Shown in pieces: positions 25,522-33,989 of a DNA stretch of 64,000 nt. The translations under genes were made by a program, and so were the position numbers. The notes under the pieces were generated by a model, which was given only the letters and a program-made list of their open reading frames with translations, was not told where the DNA came from and did not search any database. This stretch comes from Pseudoleptotrichia goodfellowii. GTDB lineage: Bacteria > Fusobacteriota > Fusobacteriia > Fusobacteriales > Leptotrichiaceae. The DNA lies in contig NZ_AP019822.1 in the NCBI RefSeq assembly GCF_007990505.1, positions 1,364,001-1,428,000 of the forward strand, read 5' to 3'. Position 1 is the first letter of the stretch. Each line of letters opens with the position of its first letter.

Positions 25522-25617
25522 CGGGAATGATGTCTCCCGAGGCAAGTGCCTAAACCGCTTTATTTGAGCTGATGACTTCTGCATATTTTTGTAATGCGGA
25601 AAACATCACTTTTTTTA
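25522..25617 (+). promoter_or_regulatory. Fluoride (crcB) riboswitch with transcription-terminator expression platform
   Basis: The aptamer (25522-25584) has the fluoride-riboswitch landmarks in order. These are a GGGAATGATGTCTCCC hairpin, then AAACCGC, then GAGCTGATGACTTCTGC, the same plan as published crcB-motif RNAs. It contains an extra small AGGC/GCCT hairpin. The 3' aptamer strand GATGACTTCTGCAT (25571-25584) can alternatively pair with ATGCGGAAAACATC (25594-25607), with mismatches. That forms a terminator followed by eight T (25610-25617). Fluoride binding should hold the aptamer, block this hairpin and turn the gene on. Known targets of this class include fluoride channels and cation/proton antiporters. 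Confidence 0.88.
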
Positions 25618-25637
25618 TTTATGAAAGGATAGATTTT

Positions 25638-26816
25638 ATGTTATTCAGTCTTACTCTTATTTTTCTTTCGGGACTCATATTGGGAAGTATTTTTAACAGA
25701 TTGAAACTTCCTCAACTATTAGGAATGTTACTTACAGGGATAATTTTAGGACCTTATGTTTTGAACTTGCTTGATCCGAAAATTCTGACAATTTCTGCCG
25801 ATTTAAGACAAATATCTTTAATTATAATACTTACACGTGCAGGATTAAATCTCGATATAAACGATTTGAAGAAAGTCGGTCGTCCTGCAATTTTGATGTG
25901 TTTTGTTCCTGCCACTCTGGAAATTTTGGGAATGATACTTTTTGCTCCTAAATTTTTAGGATTGAATTTACTCGATTCGATTATTTTAGGAACTGTCATT
26001 GCTGCAGTTTCTCCTGCTGTTGTTGTTCCGAAAATGTTAAAACTTATGGAAGAAAACTACGGTACTGACAAAAGTATTCCCCAGCTTATTATGGCGGGAG
26101 CTTCTGTGGACGATGTCTATGTCATAGTTCTTTTTACTTCTTTCACGGGACTTGCTTCCAAAGGAACTTTTTCTTTCCTTGATTTTGTTAAAATACCTAC
26201 TTCCATTTTATTCGGTATATCGGGAGGATTTATTTGCGGCATTTTAGCAGTTTATCTTTTTAAAAAACTGCATATTCGTGACAGTGTCAAAGTTATTATT
26301 ATTTTATGTATTTCTTTTATGCTCGTTACTTTTGAGCATTCTTTAAAAGGAATTATCGGTTTTTCAGGCTTACTCGCAATAATGAGTATCGGAATAGCGA
26401 TTCAAAAGAAGAAACCCGGTCTTTCAAAAAGACTTTCGGTAAAATATTCTAAACTGTGGATCGGAGCAGAGATTATACTATTCGTTCTTGTAGGTGCTGC
26501 TGTAAATATAAAATATGCTTTATTTTCAGCAATTCCGTCTATTATTCTGATTTTTCTTGTTTTGATTTTTAGAATGATCGGTGTATTTATATGCTTACTT
26601 GGAACTTCTTTATCATTTAAAGAACGGATTTTTTGCATGATTGCTTATTGTCCGAAAGCCACTGTTCAAGCTGCAATAGGTTCTATTCCTTTAGCAATGG
26701 GACTTTCTTCAGGAAATACCATACTTACTGTTGCAGTGTTGTCTATTTTGATAACTGCTCCTTTAGGGGCCTTTGCTATTGATATGACTTACAAAAAACT
26801 GCTTTTAAAAAGTTAA
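25638..26816 (+). CDS. Cation/proton antiporter (CPA2-like), fluoride-riboswitch controlled
   Basis: This integral membrane antiporter (392 aa) of the monovalent cation:proton antiporter family has about 12-13 helices. The segments LKLPQLLGMLLTGIILGPYVL and DDVYVIVLFTSFTGLAS carry the conserved Asp residues expected at the ion site, and KATVQAAIGSIPLAMG is in the C-terminal part. The longest frame begins at 25572 within the riboswitch. ATG 25638 with GAAAGGAT is the real start. Control by a fluoride riboswitch suggests a role in fluoride resistance, either by direct export or by pH/ion compensation. The mechanism is not shown by the sequence. Confidence 0.9.
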   Translation: MLFSLTLIFLSGLILGSIFNRLKLPQLLGMLLTGIILGPYVLNLLDPKILTISADLRQISLIIILTRAGLNLDINDLKKVGRPAILMCFVPATLEILGMILFAPKFLGLNLLDSIILGTVIAAVSPAVVVPKMLKLMEENYGTDKSIPQLIMAGASVDDVYVIVLFTSFTGLASKGTFSFLDFVKIPTSILFGISGGFICGILAVYLFKKLHIRDSVKVIIILCISFMLVTFEHSLKGIIGFSGLLAIMSIGIAIQKKKPGLSKRLSVKYSKLWIGAEIILFVLVGAAVNIKYALFSAIPSIILIFLVLIFRMIGVFICLLGTSLSFKERIFCMIAYCPKATVQAAIGSIPLAMGLSSGNTILTVAVLSILITAPLGAFAIDMTYKKLLLKS

Positions 26817-26878
26817 AATATATTCTGATAATATAACAAACTGTGGAATTTTTGACTGTTTTGACTATATTATAAAAT

Positions 26879-26899
26879 TTGAGGGTTAAAAACCCTCAT
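26879..26899. terminator. Bidirectional terminator between the antiporter and the KAS III operon
   Basis: GAGGGTT (26881-26887) pairs with AACCCTC (26891-26897) around AAA. AT-rich flanks on both sides suit the two convergent transcripts. Confidence 0.65.
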
Positions 26900-26909
26900 T
26901 TATTATTTT

Positions 26910-27839
26910 TTATAATTTTATAAGTAATATATTTGTTGTCAGTCCCGCCGCAGTACCTATAAGCAATACAGTATCTCCCGTTTTCAGCATTCCATTTTCC
27001 AATCCGTAACACAACGTAAACGGTACCGAAGCCGATACCATATTTCCGTATTCGGCAACGATATTTATATATTTTCCTTCGGAAATACCCAGTTTTTTCA
27101 TAACTGAAGGCATTGCAGAGCTTGCCTGATGAGGTACTGTCATATCAATATCCGCAATATCTATATTATTTTCTTTTAGAAACTCTGTCAGCATTTCAGG
27201 TATCTTCTTTTTTGATAGAGATAAAATAATTTTTCCTTTCATATCAAACATAAATTCTTCTTTTGTTTCTTCAGAATAATTTTCAGGATGAAGATTTGCA
27301 AGTCCTCCACGAATTTCAGTAGAATGAGCTCCCTCTGACCATGTTTTCTGGACAGCAGAAATGATACCTTTATTTTCTTCAGTTTTTTCTATAATAATTG
27401 CTGCCGCACCGTCACTGAATAATTCGTAGCTTTCTTTCTGATTCGGATTCAATCCCATAGAAGCCGAGTCGCTCGAAACAATTAAAACTCTTTTATATCT
27501 TCCCGCTTCTATCATATAAGACATTATATCCAATGAACTTATAAAACTTGTACAAGTTGTATTAATATCCAATGCAGGAATATCAGTTCCTTTAGCAATA
27601 CTTTCATGAATAAGTGCAGCTGTACAGGGTATAGGTTGTACTCCTACGGCACTTGCCGAAACAATACAATCTACATCATTTATGGATAAGTCCGCATTTT
27701 CCAATGCCTTTTTACAGGCATCTACAGCTAAATTAAACTGACTTTCTTCTCCGGTCAGTCTATAACGAATCTGTTCTCCGAATTTCACAGTTTTTTTAGG
27801 TAAACTTACTCCATAACCCCTTATTCTTATTTTTCTCAT
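26910..27839 (-). CDS. 3-oxoacyl-ACP synthase III-like condensing enzyme (KAS III)
   Basis: This 309 aa thiolase-fold enzyme has the full FabH-type triad: Cys96 in NTTCTSF, His237 in VPHQASSAMP and Asn266 in EYGNMVSAS. It would join an acyl starter to malonyl-ACP or to a second acyl chain. It is the last gene of an eight-gene overlapping operon and overlaps the adenylate-forming enzyme by four bases. FabH for housekeeping fatty-acid synthesis normally sits with fabD/acpP/fabF, which are absent here. A dedicated secondary role is therefore more likely, comparable to OleA in the ole cluster or to KAS III enzymes of lipid natural products. Confidence 0.9.
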   Translation of the reverse strand: MRKIRIRGYGVSLPKKTVKFGEQIRYRLTGEESQFNLAVDACKKALENADLSINDVDCIVSASAVGVQPIPCTAALIHESIAKGTDIPALDINTTCTSFISSLDIMSYMIEAGRYKRVLIVSSDSASMGLNPNQKESYELFSDGAAAIIIEKTEENKGIISAVQKTWSEGAHSTEIRGGLANLHPENYSEETKEEFMFDMKGKIILSLSKKKIPEMLTEFLKENNIDIADIDMTVPHQASSAMPSVMKKLGISEGKYINIVAEYGNMVSASVPFTLCYGLENGMLKTGDTVLLIGTAAGLTTNILLIKL

Positions 27840-29122
27840 TTTCTACCTTCTTTTTTCATTTTTTGACATATTCTTTTCAATTTTATTTTATTATCCGTAT
27901 TGTATTCAACGAATTTTATTCTTATATTTTCTACATTTAAAGAATCAAACAGCTTTTCAAATTCTCTTAATATCTGCTCTTTTTGATTTTCATTAATCTC
28001 AGGAACTGCTATTTCAAGGCGGTCATATTCAGTCTGAAATACCTGATATTCCCTTATTCCTTCTGAAAATAACATACATCTTCTTATAAAATCGGGAAAA
28101 GCAGTTACAATTTGATTTTTTTTATTGTAAAATTCAAAAATATCATCAGAACGTCCTTCAATTTTTTCTATCCTTTGAAATACAGATCCGCATTTACAAG
28201 GCTTGTTATTTTCAACTAAAATATCATTTAATCTGTATTTTACAAAAGGCTGACTGGTCCTTTTAAAGTCGGTTATTATAGGATAAAATCTTTTTTCGTC
28301 AATATATTCTTTTTCAAATTTTATTATATCTTCATTCAGATGAAGCGATCCGCATGGACAGGTACAGGCAAGAAATCCTTCTGTTGCCTGATAAATCTGG
28401 TGTATTATTTTATTCCCGAAACATTCCGAAATAAATTCTTCATCTTTTTTCTCCAATATTTCCGCAACAGAAATTATTTTTTTCGGACAGATTTTCAACA
28501 TTCCGTGTTTTTTTCTTTCTCCCAATAAAATCAGCATTGAAGCGGGAGCTATTAAAATAGTCGGATTCAGTTTATTCAATCTATCAATATGCTCATTAAC
28601 GCTTTTAAATGTGTCAAAATATTCCAAACGGATAATAAAAGAGTTTACTGTTTTATACAGTTCATTGTCAGCTCTTAGAAAAAATGCAATTCTGTGACCG
28701 AATAATTTTCCTCGGGGCAGCATTTTAGCAAGAATTGTTCCCGCCCAAACAGCCTGTTCACTATCAGTAGTTACAAAAATCCCTCTATGTCCCGAAGTTC
28801 CTGAAGACAGACCTACAGAAAATTTTTCATATTTTTTCCCGAAATCTCTTGTTCTTTCACTCTCCAATGCGATATTCATTGCCTCTTCTTTTTTTATTCC
28901 CAAAGTGTTTAACTCATCAAAATTTTCCATCACAAATTTTTTGTCGGTTATAAAATCGCCTTTAATATTGTTTTTTCTGAAATAAGGAGATTTATTTTTT
29001 AAATAATTTAAATGTTTTTTTATTTCTTTATTCTGATATTTTTCAAGTTCTTTTCTTGAATGAAACTTTTTTATCCAACGGACCTGAATAAAAGTCAATA
29101 ACGTCTTAACTATCTTTTTCAT
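27836..29122 (-). CDS. Adenylate-forming enzyme, F390-synthetase/PaaK-like
   Basis: This 428 aa member of the ANL (acyl-CoA synthetase) superfamily is nearest to coenzyme F390 synthetase-related and phenylacetate-CoA ligase proteins. The nucleotide loop is SSGTSGHRG (106-114). The A5-type motif reads YQATEGFLACTCPCG, with clustered cysteines. The hinge region is IEGRSDDIF, and a second Cys pair lies in NKPCKCGS. It probably activates a carboxylic acid as an acyl-AMP. It overlaps the MBL hydrolase by 17 bases upstream and KAS III by four downstream. A distinct clade of this family is repeatedly found next to KAS III genes (family knowledge); the natural substrate is unknown. Confidence 0.82.
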   Translation of the reverse strand: MKKIVKTLLTFIQVRWIKKFHSRKELEKYQNKEIKKHLNYLKNKSPYFRKNNIKGDFITDKKFVMENFDELNTLGIKKEEAMNIALESERTRDFGKKYEKFSVGLSSGTSGHRGIFVTTDSEQAVWAGTILAKMLPRGKLFGHRIAFFLRADNELYKTVNSFIIRLEYFDTFKSVNEHIDRLNKLNPTILIAPASMLILLGERKKHGMLKICPKKIISVAEILEKKDEEFISECFGNKIIHQIYQATEGFLACTCPCGSLHLNEDIIKFEKEYIDEKRFYPIITDFKRTSQPFVKYRLNDILVENNKPCKCGSVFQRIEKIEGRSDDIFEFYNKKNQIVTAFPDFIRRCMLFSEGIREYQVFQTEYDRLEIAVPEINENQKEQILREFEKLFDSLNVENIRIKFVEYNTDNKIKLKRICQKMKKEGRK

Positions 29123-29918
29123 TTAAAATACCTCTTATCCTTTCGGGCATATCATGGCTGACAATTACGTCAATGTTATTTTTCATAAGTTTTTTCAATA
29201 TTTCGACACCTTTTTTATATTCGGAAAAATTATTTTGAATTAATCTCGGTATAAACTTTATTTTGTCAGTCAATTCCAACAAATCTATACCCCAACATAC
29301 ATCGGCAGCTAAAAACAGGTTTTTTTCGGGTATAAAAAGACATCCCTGTCCTTTTGCATGACCATCTATCCGACTTAAAAACAAACTTCCGTCATTAAAT
29401 AAATCATGACTTTTGATATAAGGAAAAGCCGAATTATGAGAGTTAATTTCTATTATTTTCAATCTTTCTTCAAAATTTTCAGGCAGTATTTCTTTAAAAA
29501 TCAGAGATTTGAAAGAACTCTTTTTATATTCCTGAAAATATTCGTCTGTAATTATAATTTGAGCATCAGGAAAAAATTCCGCTCCTCCTATATGATCAGG
29601 ATGTAAATGGGATAAAATAATATAATTTATTTTTTCTGTTCCGATCCCCTCTTTTTTCAACTGTTCATTTATTATATCCTCTTTTTTTAAAGTAACAGGA
29701 TTTAATCCTGTATATATCTTGTATTCCAGCTTATTTTCAAAGATTTTCATGCTGTAACCTGTATCGTATAATATATATCCTCTTGTTTTATGTTTTATCA
29801 AAAATACTCCCGCATGAAAATTACGTTTTCCGCTGCATACCCCTTTAAATATTTTTTGCATATCATTAGTACAATATCCGCATGAAAAATAATCAATTTT
29901 TTCGATTGTTTTCGACAT
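29106..29918 (-). CDS. Metallo-beta-lactamase-fold hydrolase, AHL-lactonase-like
   Basis: This 270 aa cytosolic di-zinc hydrolase has the motif H104-x-H106-x-D108-H109 (SHLHPDHIGG), a later IDGHAKGQG histidine, ADVCWG and a C-terminal VSHDMP. The overall plan, with an N-terminal GVFLIKHKTRGYILYDTGYS, is that of N-acyl-homoserine lactonase/AttM-type enzymes. These open lactones or hydrolyse thioesters. In this operon it could act on an acyl thioester or a beta-lactone intermediate. It overlaps the OleD-like gene by 26 bases. The lactonase label describes fold relatedness; quorum quenching is not implied. Confidence 0.85.
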   Translation of the reverse strand: MSKTIEKIDYFSCGYCTNDMQKIFKGVCSGKRNFHAGVFLIKHKTRGYILYDTGYSMKIFENKLEYKIYTGLNPVTLKKEDIINEQLKKEGIGTEKINYIILSHLHPDHIGGAEFFPDAQIIITDEYFQEYKKSSFKSLIFKEILPENFEERLKIIEINSHNSAFPYIKSHDLFNDGSLFLSRIDGHAKGQGCLFIPEKNLFLAADVCWGIDLLELTDKIKFIPRLIQNNFSEYKKGVEILKKLMKNNIDVIVSHDMPERIRGILNEKDS

Positions 29919-30966
29919 ATTTTTTTACTCCTTCGGCTATGGTCAGCTTCGGCTTGTAATTCAGTTCTTTTTCAGCTTTTTGAATATTCAGTGTCTGACT
30001 GTATCTCATAAGATAAAGAGTATACATTGTAATAGGAGGTTCTTTTGTTATACCGAATAAATGATATATTTTTTCTATAACATTTACAAAAAACTTGACT
30101 GTATTATAGTTTTTCCTAATAAAATGAGGTTTTTCACCGAATTCTTTGAAAAAAAGTTCCAAAATATTTTTAAATGCCATCGGTTCGTTATTTGTTATAT
30201 TATAGATCTGCCCTGAAGAATTTTCACTTTCCAAAGCCAATCTTATTGCAAACGCCGCATTTTCAACACATGTTACGTCTACCATCTGTTTTCCGTCATT
30301 AAATAAAGGAATACCCTTTGCCCTATTCAATTTTAAAAGTCTCGGAATAACACTCGTATCTCCTACTCCGAAAAGCCCTCTCGGACGAATTATGACAGAA
30401 GGTATGTCAGCATATTCTTTTATTTTTTTCTCAGCCATTATTTTACTTTTTATATAAAAATTCAGATTGTTTTCTTCAGGTGCTTCTTCTTCACGGACAT
30501 TCACCTGATCCTTAGGTTCCGCATAAATACTCGGCGAAGATATAAAAATAAGTTTTTTTATTTTATATATTCTGCATATTTCAAGGATATTTTCTGTTCC
30601 TTTGACATTGGAATTATAAAAATCCTGCCATTTTCCCCATACAGTCGACAGCCCTCCCGCGTGAATAACTGCTGAAATTTCCTCCGTATGGTATTTTCGG
30701 GAAACTTTCAAGTCTGATTTTGTTTGATTTTCGTGATTTAAGTCTGCATTAATCTTCGATTCCGGACTTTTCTGACTATTTATTACTTTTATTATATCTT
30801 CTTTTTCTGTAAAATCTCCTTTAAAAAACCGTACATTCTCATTTTCAAGACTTTTTCCGATTTTCTCATTTCTTCCGAAAGCTACGACTTTATAGTTATT
30901 TTCGACTAATTCGTCAATAATATATTTCCCCAGAAATCCTGTAGCTCCTGTTACTAAAACTTTCAT
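29893..30966 (-). CDS. NAD(P)-dependent extended SDR, OleD/3-beta-HSD-like reductase
   Basis: This 357 aa extended short-chain dehydrogenase has the nucleotide loop GATGFLG (7-13) and the catalytic Tyr171-x-x-x-Lys175 in FYIKSK. The stretch VWGKWQDFYNSNVKGTENILEIC and the following SSPSIYAEP closely follow OleD, which reduces 2-alkyl-3-ketoacids to hydroxy acids in long-chain olefin/beta-lactone synthesis. An insertion of about 35 residues (60-95) is not typical. It overlaps the glycosyltransferase gene by four bases (ATGA). The substrate is presumed to be the beta-keto product of the KAS III in the same operon. Confidence 0.82.
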   Translation of the reverse strand: MKVLVTGATGFLGKYIIDELVENNYKVVAFGRNEKIGKSLENENVRFFKGDFTEKEDIIKVINSQKSPESKINADLNHENQTKSDLKVSRKYHTEEISAVIHAGGLSTVWGKWQDFYNSNVKGTENILEICRIYKIKKLIFISSPSIYAEPKDQVNVREEEAPEENNLNFYIKSKIMAEKKIKEYADIPSVIIRPRGLFGVGDTSVIPRLLKLNRAKGIPLFNDGKQMVDVTCVENAAFAIRLALESENSSGQIYNITNNEPMAFKNILELFFKEFGEKPHFIRKNYNTVKFFVNVIEKIYHLFGITKEPPITMYTLYLMRYSQTLNIQKAEKELNYKPKLTIAEGVKKYVENNRKN

Positions 30967-32243
30967 TTATTATTTTCCCTGCCTTTCAGCAATCTTTCTA
31001 TTTCCTTTTCCAAAATATCAGCTGACGGATAATTATTAAAACTGTTATGAATTTTTTCAAGATTTTTCCATTCTTTCCTGTTCAGCATATCTTGAAAAGC
31101 TTTATTTATGGAATCTTCCGATTTCAAATCTGCAACAAAAGCTATATCCGCTATTCTTGCCCGAACTGCATAATCAAACTGATCATAATCATGGGGAATT
31201 ATAACTGAAGGCTTATTATGCTTAATCACTTTATACATAATTCCCGCACCTCCGTGATGTATAACATAATCTGCACGGGGCAATGCCGTTTCATAATCTA
31301 TATATTTATAGACATATACATTTTCAGATATTTTTTTTACTTCTTCATCCTTTTTTGAATAATCTCCCGAAGATACTATAAAACAAATATCAGGATAAGA
31401 TTTCCCCAAATTTTTCGCTATTTTAATCATTCTTTCTTTTGCCCATAAAACATGAGTTCCGTTTGACAAAAATACAGTCTTTTTAAATTTTGATGTATCT
31501 GTAAAAGTATACTCTTTTTTATCAAAAGAGGGCGAACAGGGACCTATCCATATAAATCTTTCAGGAAAATCATCTCTAAATTCAAGCTCTTTCATTCCTA
31601 CTCCTAGAATCGAGTAGGGAGAATATATGTTTTCTTCTCCGTTTTCATTATAAAGTTTAAAATTCAAAGTTTTTAATTCTTTTGACACTGCAAGACAAAC
31701 TATTCTTTTAAAACTTCTTATTACAAATCTGCCTATACTGTCTCTTATTTTATAAAATATATTATTTTTAGGATACCAGCCCCCTAAATATGAAGGAGTG
31801 GTACTTTTACTTTCCAGAGCAAAAGGTGTAGGCATGGAAGTTATCCACGGTATTTTCAGATTATTACAGGCTATTCCCGCAGGAATTGCTACAAAGTCTG
31901 CTATTACAATATCAGTTCCTCTCTTTTTAAATTCCTCTTCCAGTTCTTTTATAATTATCGGAATAATTTTCATATTTTTTTTGAACTGTTTATACAAAAT
32001 AGTCGCATCGGTTTTTTCAGGAGTATTTGCAATATTTTCAAAAGCATCGGGATAATCTTCCAGTACAACTTTACAGCTTATTCCCAGTGATTCTGCAACT
32101 TCCTTTTTCTGTATTCCTGTATAGACACGAATGTCATACTTTTTGTTATTTAAAAGAGGAATTATCATTTCCAGTAAAGGATATAAATGTCCGCTGAAAG
32201 GCGGTGCAACAACATCAACTTTTATCTTTTTGGAGGGTGTCAT
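30963..32243 (-). CDS. UGT/MGT-type glycosyltransferase (GT1-like)
   Basis: This GT-B-fold enzyme (426 aa) resembles macrolide and lipid UDP-glycosyltransferases. The N-terminal domain begins VDVVAPPFSGHLYPLLEMI with the acceptor-side His. The donor-binding motif HHGGAGIMYKVI is near residue 330, followed by PHDYDQFDYAVRARI, equivalent to the P-x-x-x-DQ site of the family. It would attach a sugar to a hydroxyl of the small molecule or lipid built by the neighbouring enzymes. It overlaps the alpha/beta-hydrolase-like gene by 29 bases. Confidence 0.85.
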   Translation of the reverse strand: MTPSKKIKVDVVAPPFSGHLYPLLEMIIPLLNNKKYDIRVYTGIQKKEVAESLGISCKVVLEDYPDAFENIANTPEKTDATILYKQFKKNMKIIPIIIKELEEEFKKRGTDIVIADFVAIPAGIACNNLKIPWITSMPTPFALESKSTTPSYLGGWYPKNNIFYKIRDSIGRFVIRSFKRIVCLAVSKELKTLNFKLYNENGEENIYSPYSILGVGMKELEFRDDFPERFIWIGPCSPSFDKKEYTFTDTSKFKKTVFLSNGTHVLWAKERMIKIAKNLGKSYPDICFIVSSGDYSKKDEEVKKISENVYVYKYIDYETALPRADYVIHHGGAGIMYKVIKHNKPSVIIPHDYDQFDYAVRARIADIAFVADLKSEDSINKAFQDMLNRKEWKNLEKIHNSFNNYPSADILEKEIERLLKGRENNK

Positions 32244-32847
32244 AAATAAACTCCTTTATTTCTTTGTTTTTCAAATAATCAAAATGTTTGCAGTCAACTC
32301 TCACATCACATTTATGATTATCGAGAATTTTAGTATACATATCTTTTTTACCTTTGAAAATTATCGCTTTTTCAATTTTTTCACTTCCCTGTGCGACAGG
32401 TCCCAAGCAAAATATTCTAAAATTCTTTTCTTTTATATTTCGATCTTTTAAAACACAATTTAATAAATTTAAACCTGAACTTTGAGTTACAATAATCGCA
32501 TTTTCCAATTCAAATAAAGGACTTAAGTGCCTTTTTATTTCTTTTTGAAAATTTATATTATATAAGGTATGCCAATAATAAACTATATTGGATATTGAAG
32601 CTTTTAATATATGGACATCATCAAAATCATTATGTTTAAAATCTTCATTATAAGGAAAGTTTGAATTTACAACATTATATCCGAATTTCTCAAAAATATT
32701 TAAAAACTCTTTCTGAATCTGAGATAAAGCGGCATTTTTATAATTACTGCTCCCACTTAACAATATTACGGATCTTTCTTTTTTTATAAGTGTTTTTTCA
32801 CTTTCCAGACATTGCAGCTTTTTAAGATATTCATTAAAATTATTCAT
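32215..32847 (-). CDS. Small alpha/beta-hydrolase-like protein
   Basis: I do not recognise a named family, but the layout fits an alpha/beta hydrolase (210 aa). A first strand VILLSGSSNYKNAALSQIQ precedes a helix. A nucleophile-elbow-like turn TQSSGLNLLNCVL lies near residue 125. A later strand carries GKKDMYTKI (possible acid), and HFDYL (possible base) is close to the C-terminus. The Ser-Asp-His assignment is inference. The longest frame starts at 32871; ATG 32847 with GGGAG is chosen and overlaps the upstream glycosyltransferase by eight bases. Thioesterase, esterase or acyltransferase activity would all suit the operon. Confidence 0.6.
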   Translation of the reverse strand: MNNFNEYLKKLQCLESEKTLIKKERSVILLSGSSNYKNAALSQIQKEFLNIFEKFGYNVVNSNFPYNEDFKHNDFDDVHILKASISNIVYYWHTLYNINFQKEIKRHLSPLFELENAIIVTQSSGLNLLNCVLKDRNIKEKNFRIFCLGPVAQGSEKIEKAIIFKGKKDMYTKILDNHKCDVRVDCKHFDYLKNKEIKEFIYDTLQKDKS

Positions 32848-33988
32848 AGTGTATTCTCCCGTCGGAAACACGGATTTTCTTATTTCTCCATTTTATTACC
32901 GGAGGAGTGATTAAAGTGTATATAAAAACAGGTATCAGGATTAAATCACTTATTATTTCATATAAAATTACATTCATATTTTCTTTCTTTTTCAAAAGAC
33001 TGTATCTGAAAAGGTACAAAATAAAGGCTTTTAATACAAAATATCCGAAAATAACAAATATAAACTTTATCCCTAAAAATAAGCTCATTATAAGCACTAT
33101 GCCCGGTAATAAAGACGGCAAAAGTATAAATACAAAAAATTTCATTGAAAAAGCTTTTTTTATATAGATTTTTGTAAATAAAAACCATCTTTTCATAAGA
33201 AGTATATAGTTTAAACTGTTTTTTACGGTAGTCCGTACATTACAAAAAACAGTAGTTTGAATAATTTTTACTTTTTTCTCCGATAAAAAAGTTGCCAATG
33301 CCAAATCGTCGCATAATTCATATTTTATTTCGTCAAAAGTATTATATTTTCTAAAAAGCTCTGTTTTTGCCATGTAAAACATTCCGTTCAATGTTCTGCT
33401 TTCTTTTAAATATGCCATAGGAAAATAAGTCAAAAAAGAATTTCCGTTTACAAATGCTGCAATTAATTTTGAAAATAATCCTTTAATACCGTAATTATAA
33501 GGTATTCCCGTTGCTATCCATTCTTCTTTTCTTTTTTCATAAAGAGCAAATTCATTTATTCTTTTAATGTCCATAACAGTGTCGTCGTCTAAAATAATCG
33601 TATATTTTGTCTTGACTTTTTCAATAATCTGACTTATTTTAAAGATTTTCGGATTTATTTCCTGAGGTACATCGTCCATTTGAAAAATTTCTGTTCTTTG
33701 GAAAAAATCTTTATTTCCCAAAATTTTTTCCGCTGTTTCCAGAGCGACTCTGTCACTTTTATCAATAAGCCATATAAACCTCATTTTTTCAGTGTTTTTC
33801 AAATTTTCCGTCAAATCTTCTTCAAGTCTCAAATCTCCCGAAAGAATAGGCTGAATAACAGTGTAGTTTTCTTCATTAATATAACTTTTGGGTTGATTTT
33901 CTATATTTTTGAAATATTTATATGCAAAAAATAATTTCAAAACCAATAAAAATATTGATGTAAAAAGAAAGAAATAATAAATAAACAT
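32840..33988 (-). CDS. Membrane glycosyltransferase of GT2/GT21 type (ceramide-glucosyltransferase-like)
   Basis: This 382 aa protein has an N-terminal membrane helix (1-22). A GT-A catalytic domain follows with D134-D135-D136 (ILDDDTV), the ELCDDLALA motif near residue 222, and a MKRW motif near 265 that matches (Q/R)-x-x-R-W. Three or more C-terminal helices follow (about 280-365). This is the plan of ceramide glucosyltransferase and HpnI-type GT21 enzymes, which glycosylate lipids at the membrane. It lies one base from the SDR stop and overlaps the hydrolase gene by eight. A lipid acceptor is therefore likely. Confidence 0.83.
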   Translation of the reverse strand: MFIYYFFLFTSIFLLVLKLFFAYKYFKNIENQPKSYINEENYTVIQPILSGDLRLEEDLTENLKNTEKMRFIWLIDKSDRVALETAEKILGNKDFFQRTEIFQMDDVPQEINPKIFKISQIIEKVKTKYTIILDDDTVMDIKRINEFALYEKRKEEWIATGIPYNYGIKGLFSKLIAAFVNGNSFLTYFPMAYLKESRTLNGMFYMAKTELFRKYNTFDEIKYELCDDLALATFLSEKKVKIIQTTVFCNVRTTVKNSLNYILLMKRWFLFTKIYIKKAFSMKFFVFILLPSLLPGIVLIMSLFLGIKFIFVIFGYFVLKAFILYLFRYSLLKKKENMNVILYEIISDLILIPVFIYTLITPPVIKWRNKKIRVSDGRIHYE

Positions 33989-33989
33989 T

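Noticed and set aside
26910-30966. A true oleABCD olefin cluster
   Set aside because: No OleB-type haloalkane-dehalogenase-like hydrolase or OleC-type long ligase is present. The adenylate-forming enzyme belongs to the F390-synthetase-like group, and two glycosyltransferases are added. Only a functional analogy is kept.
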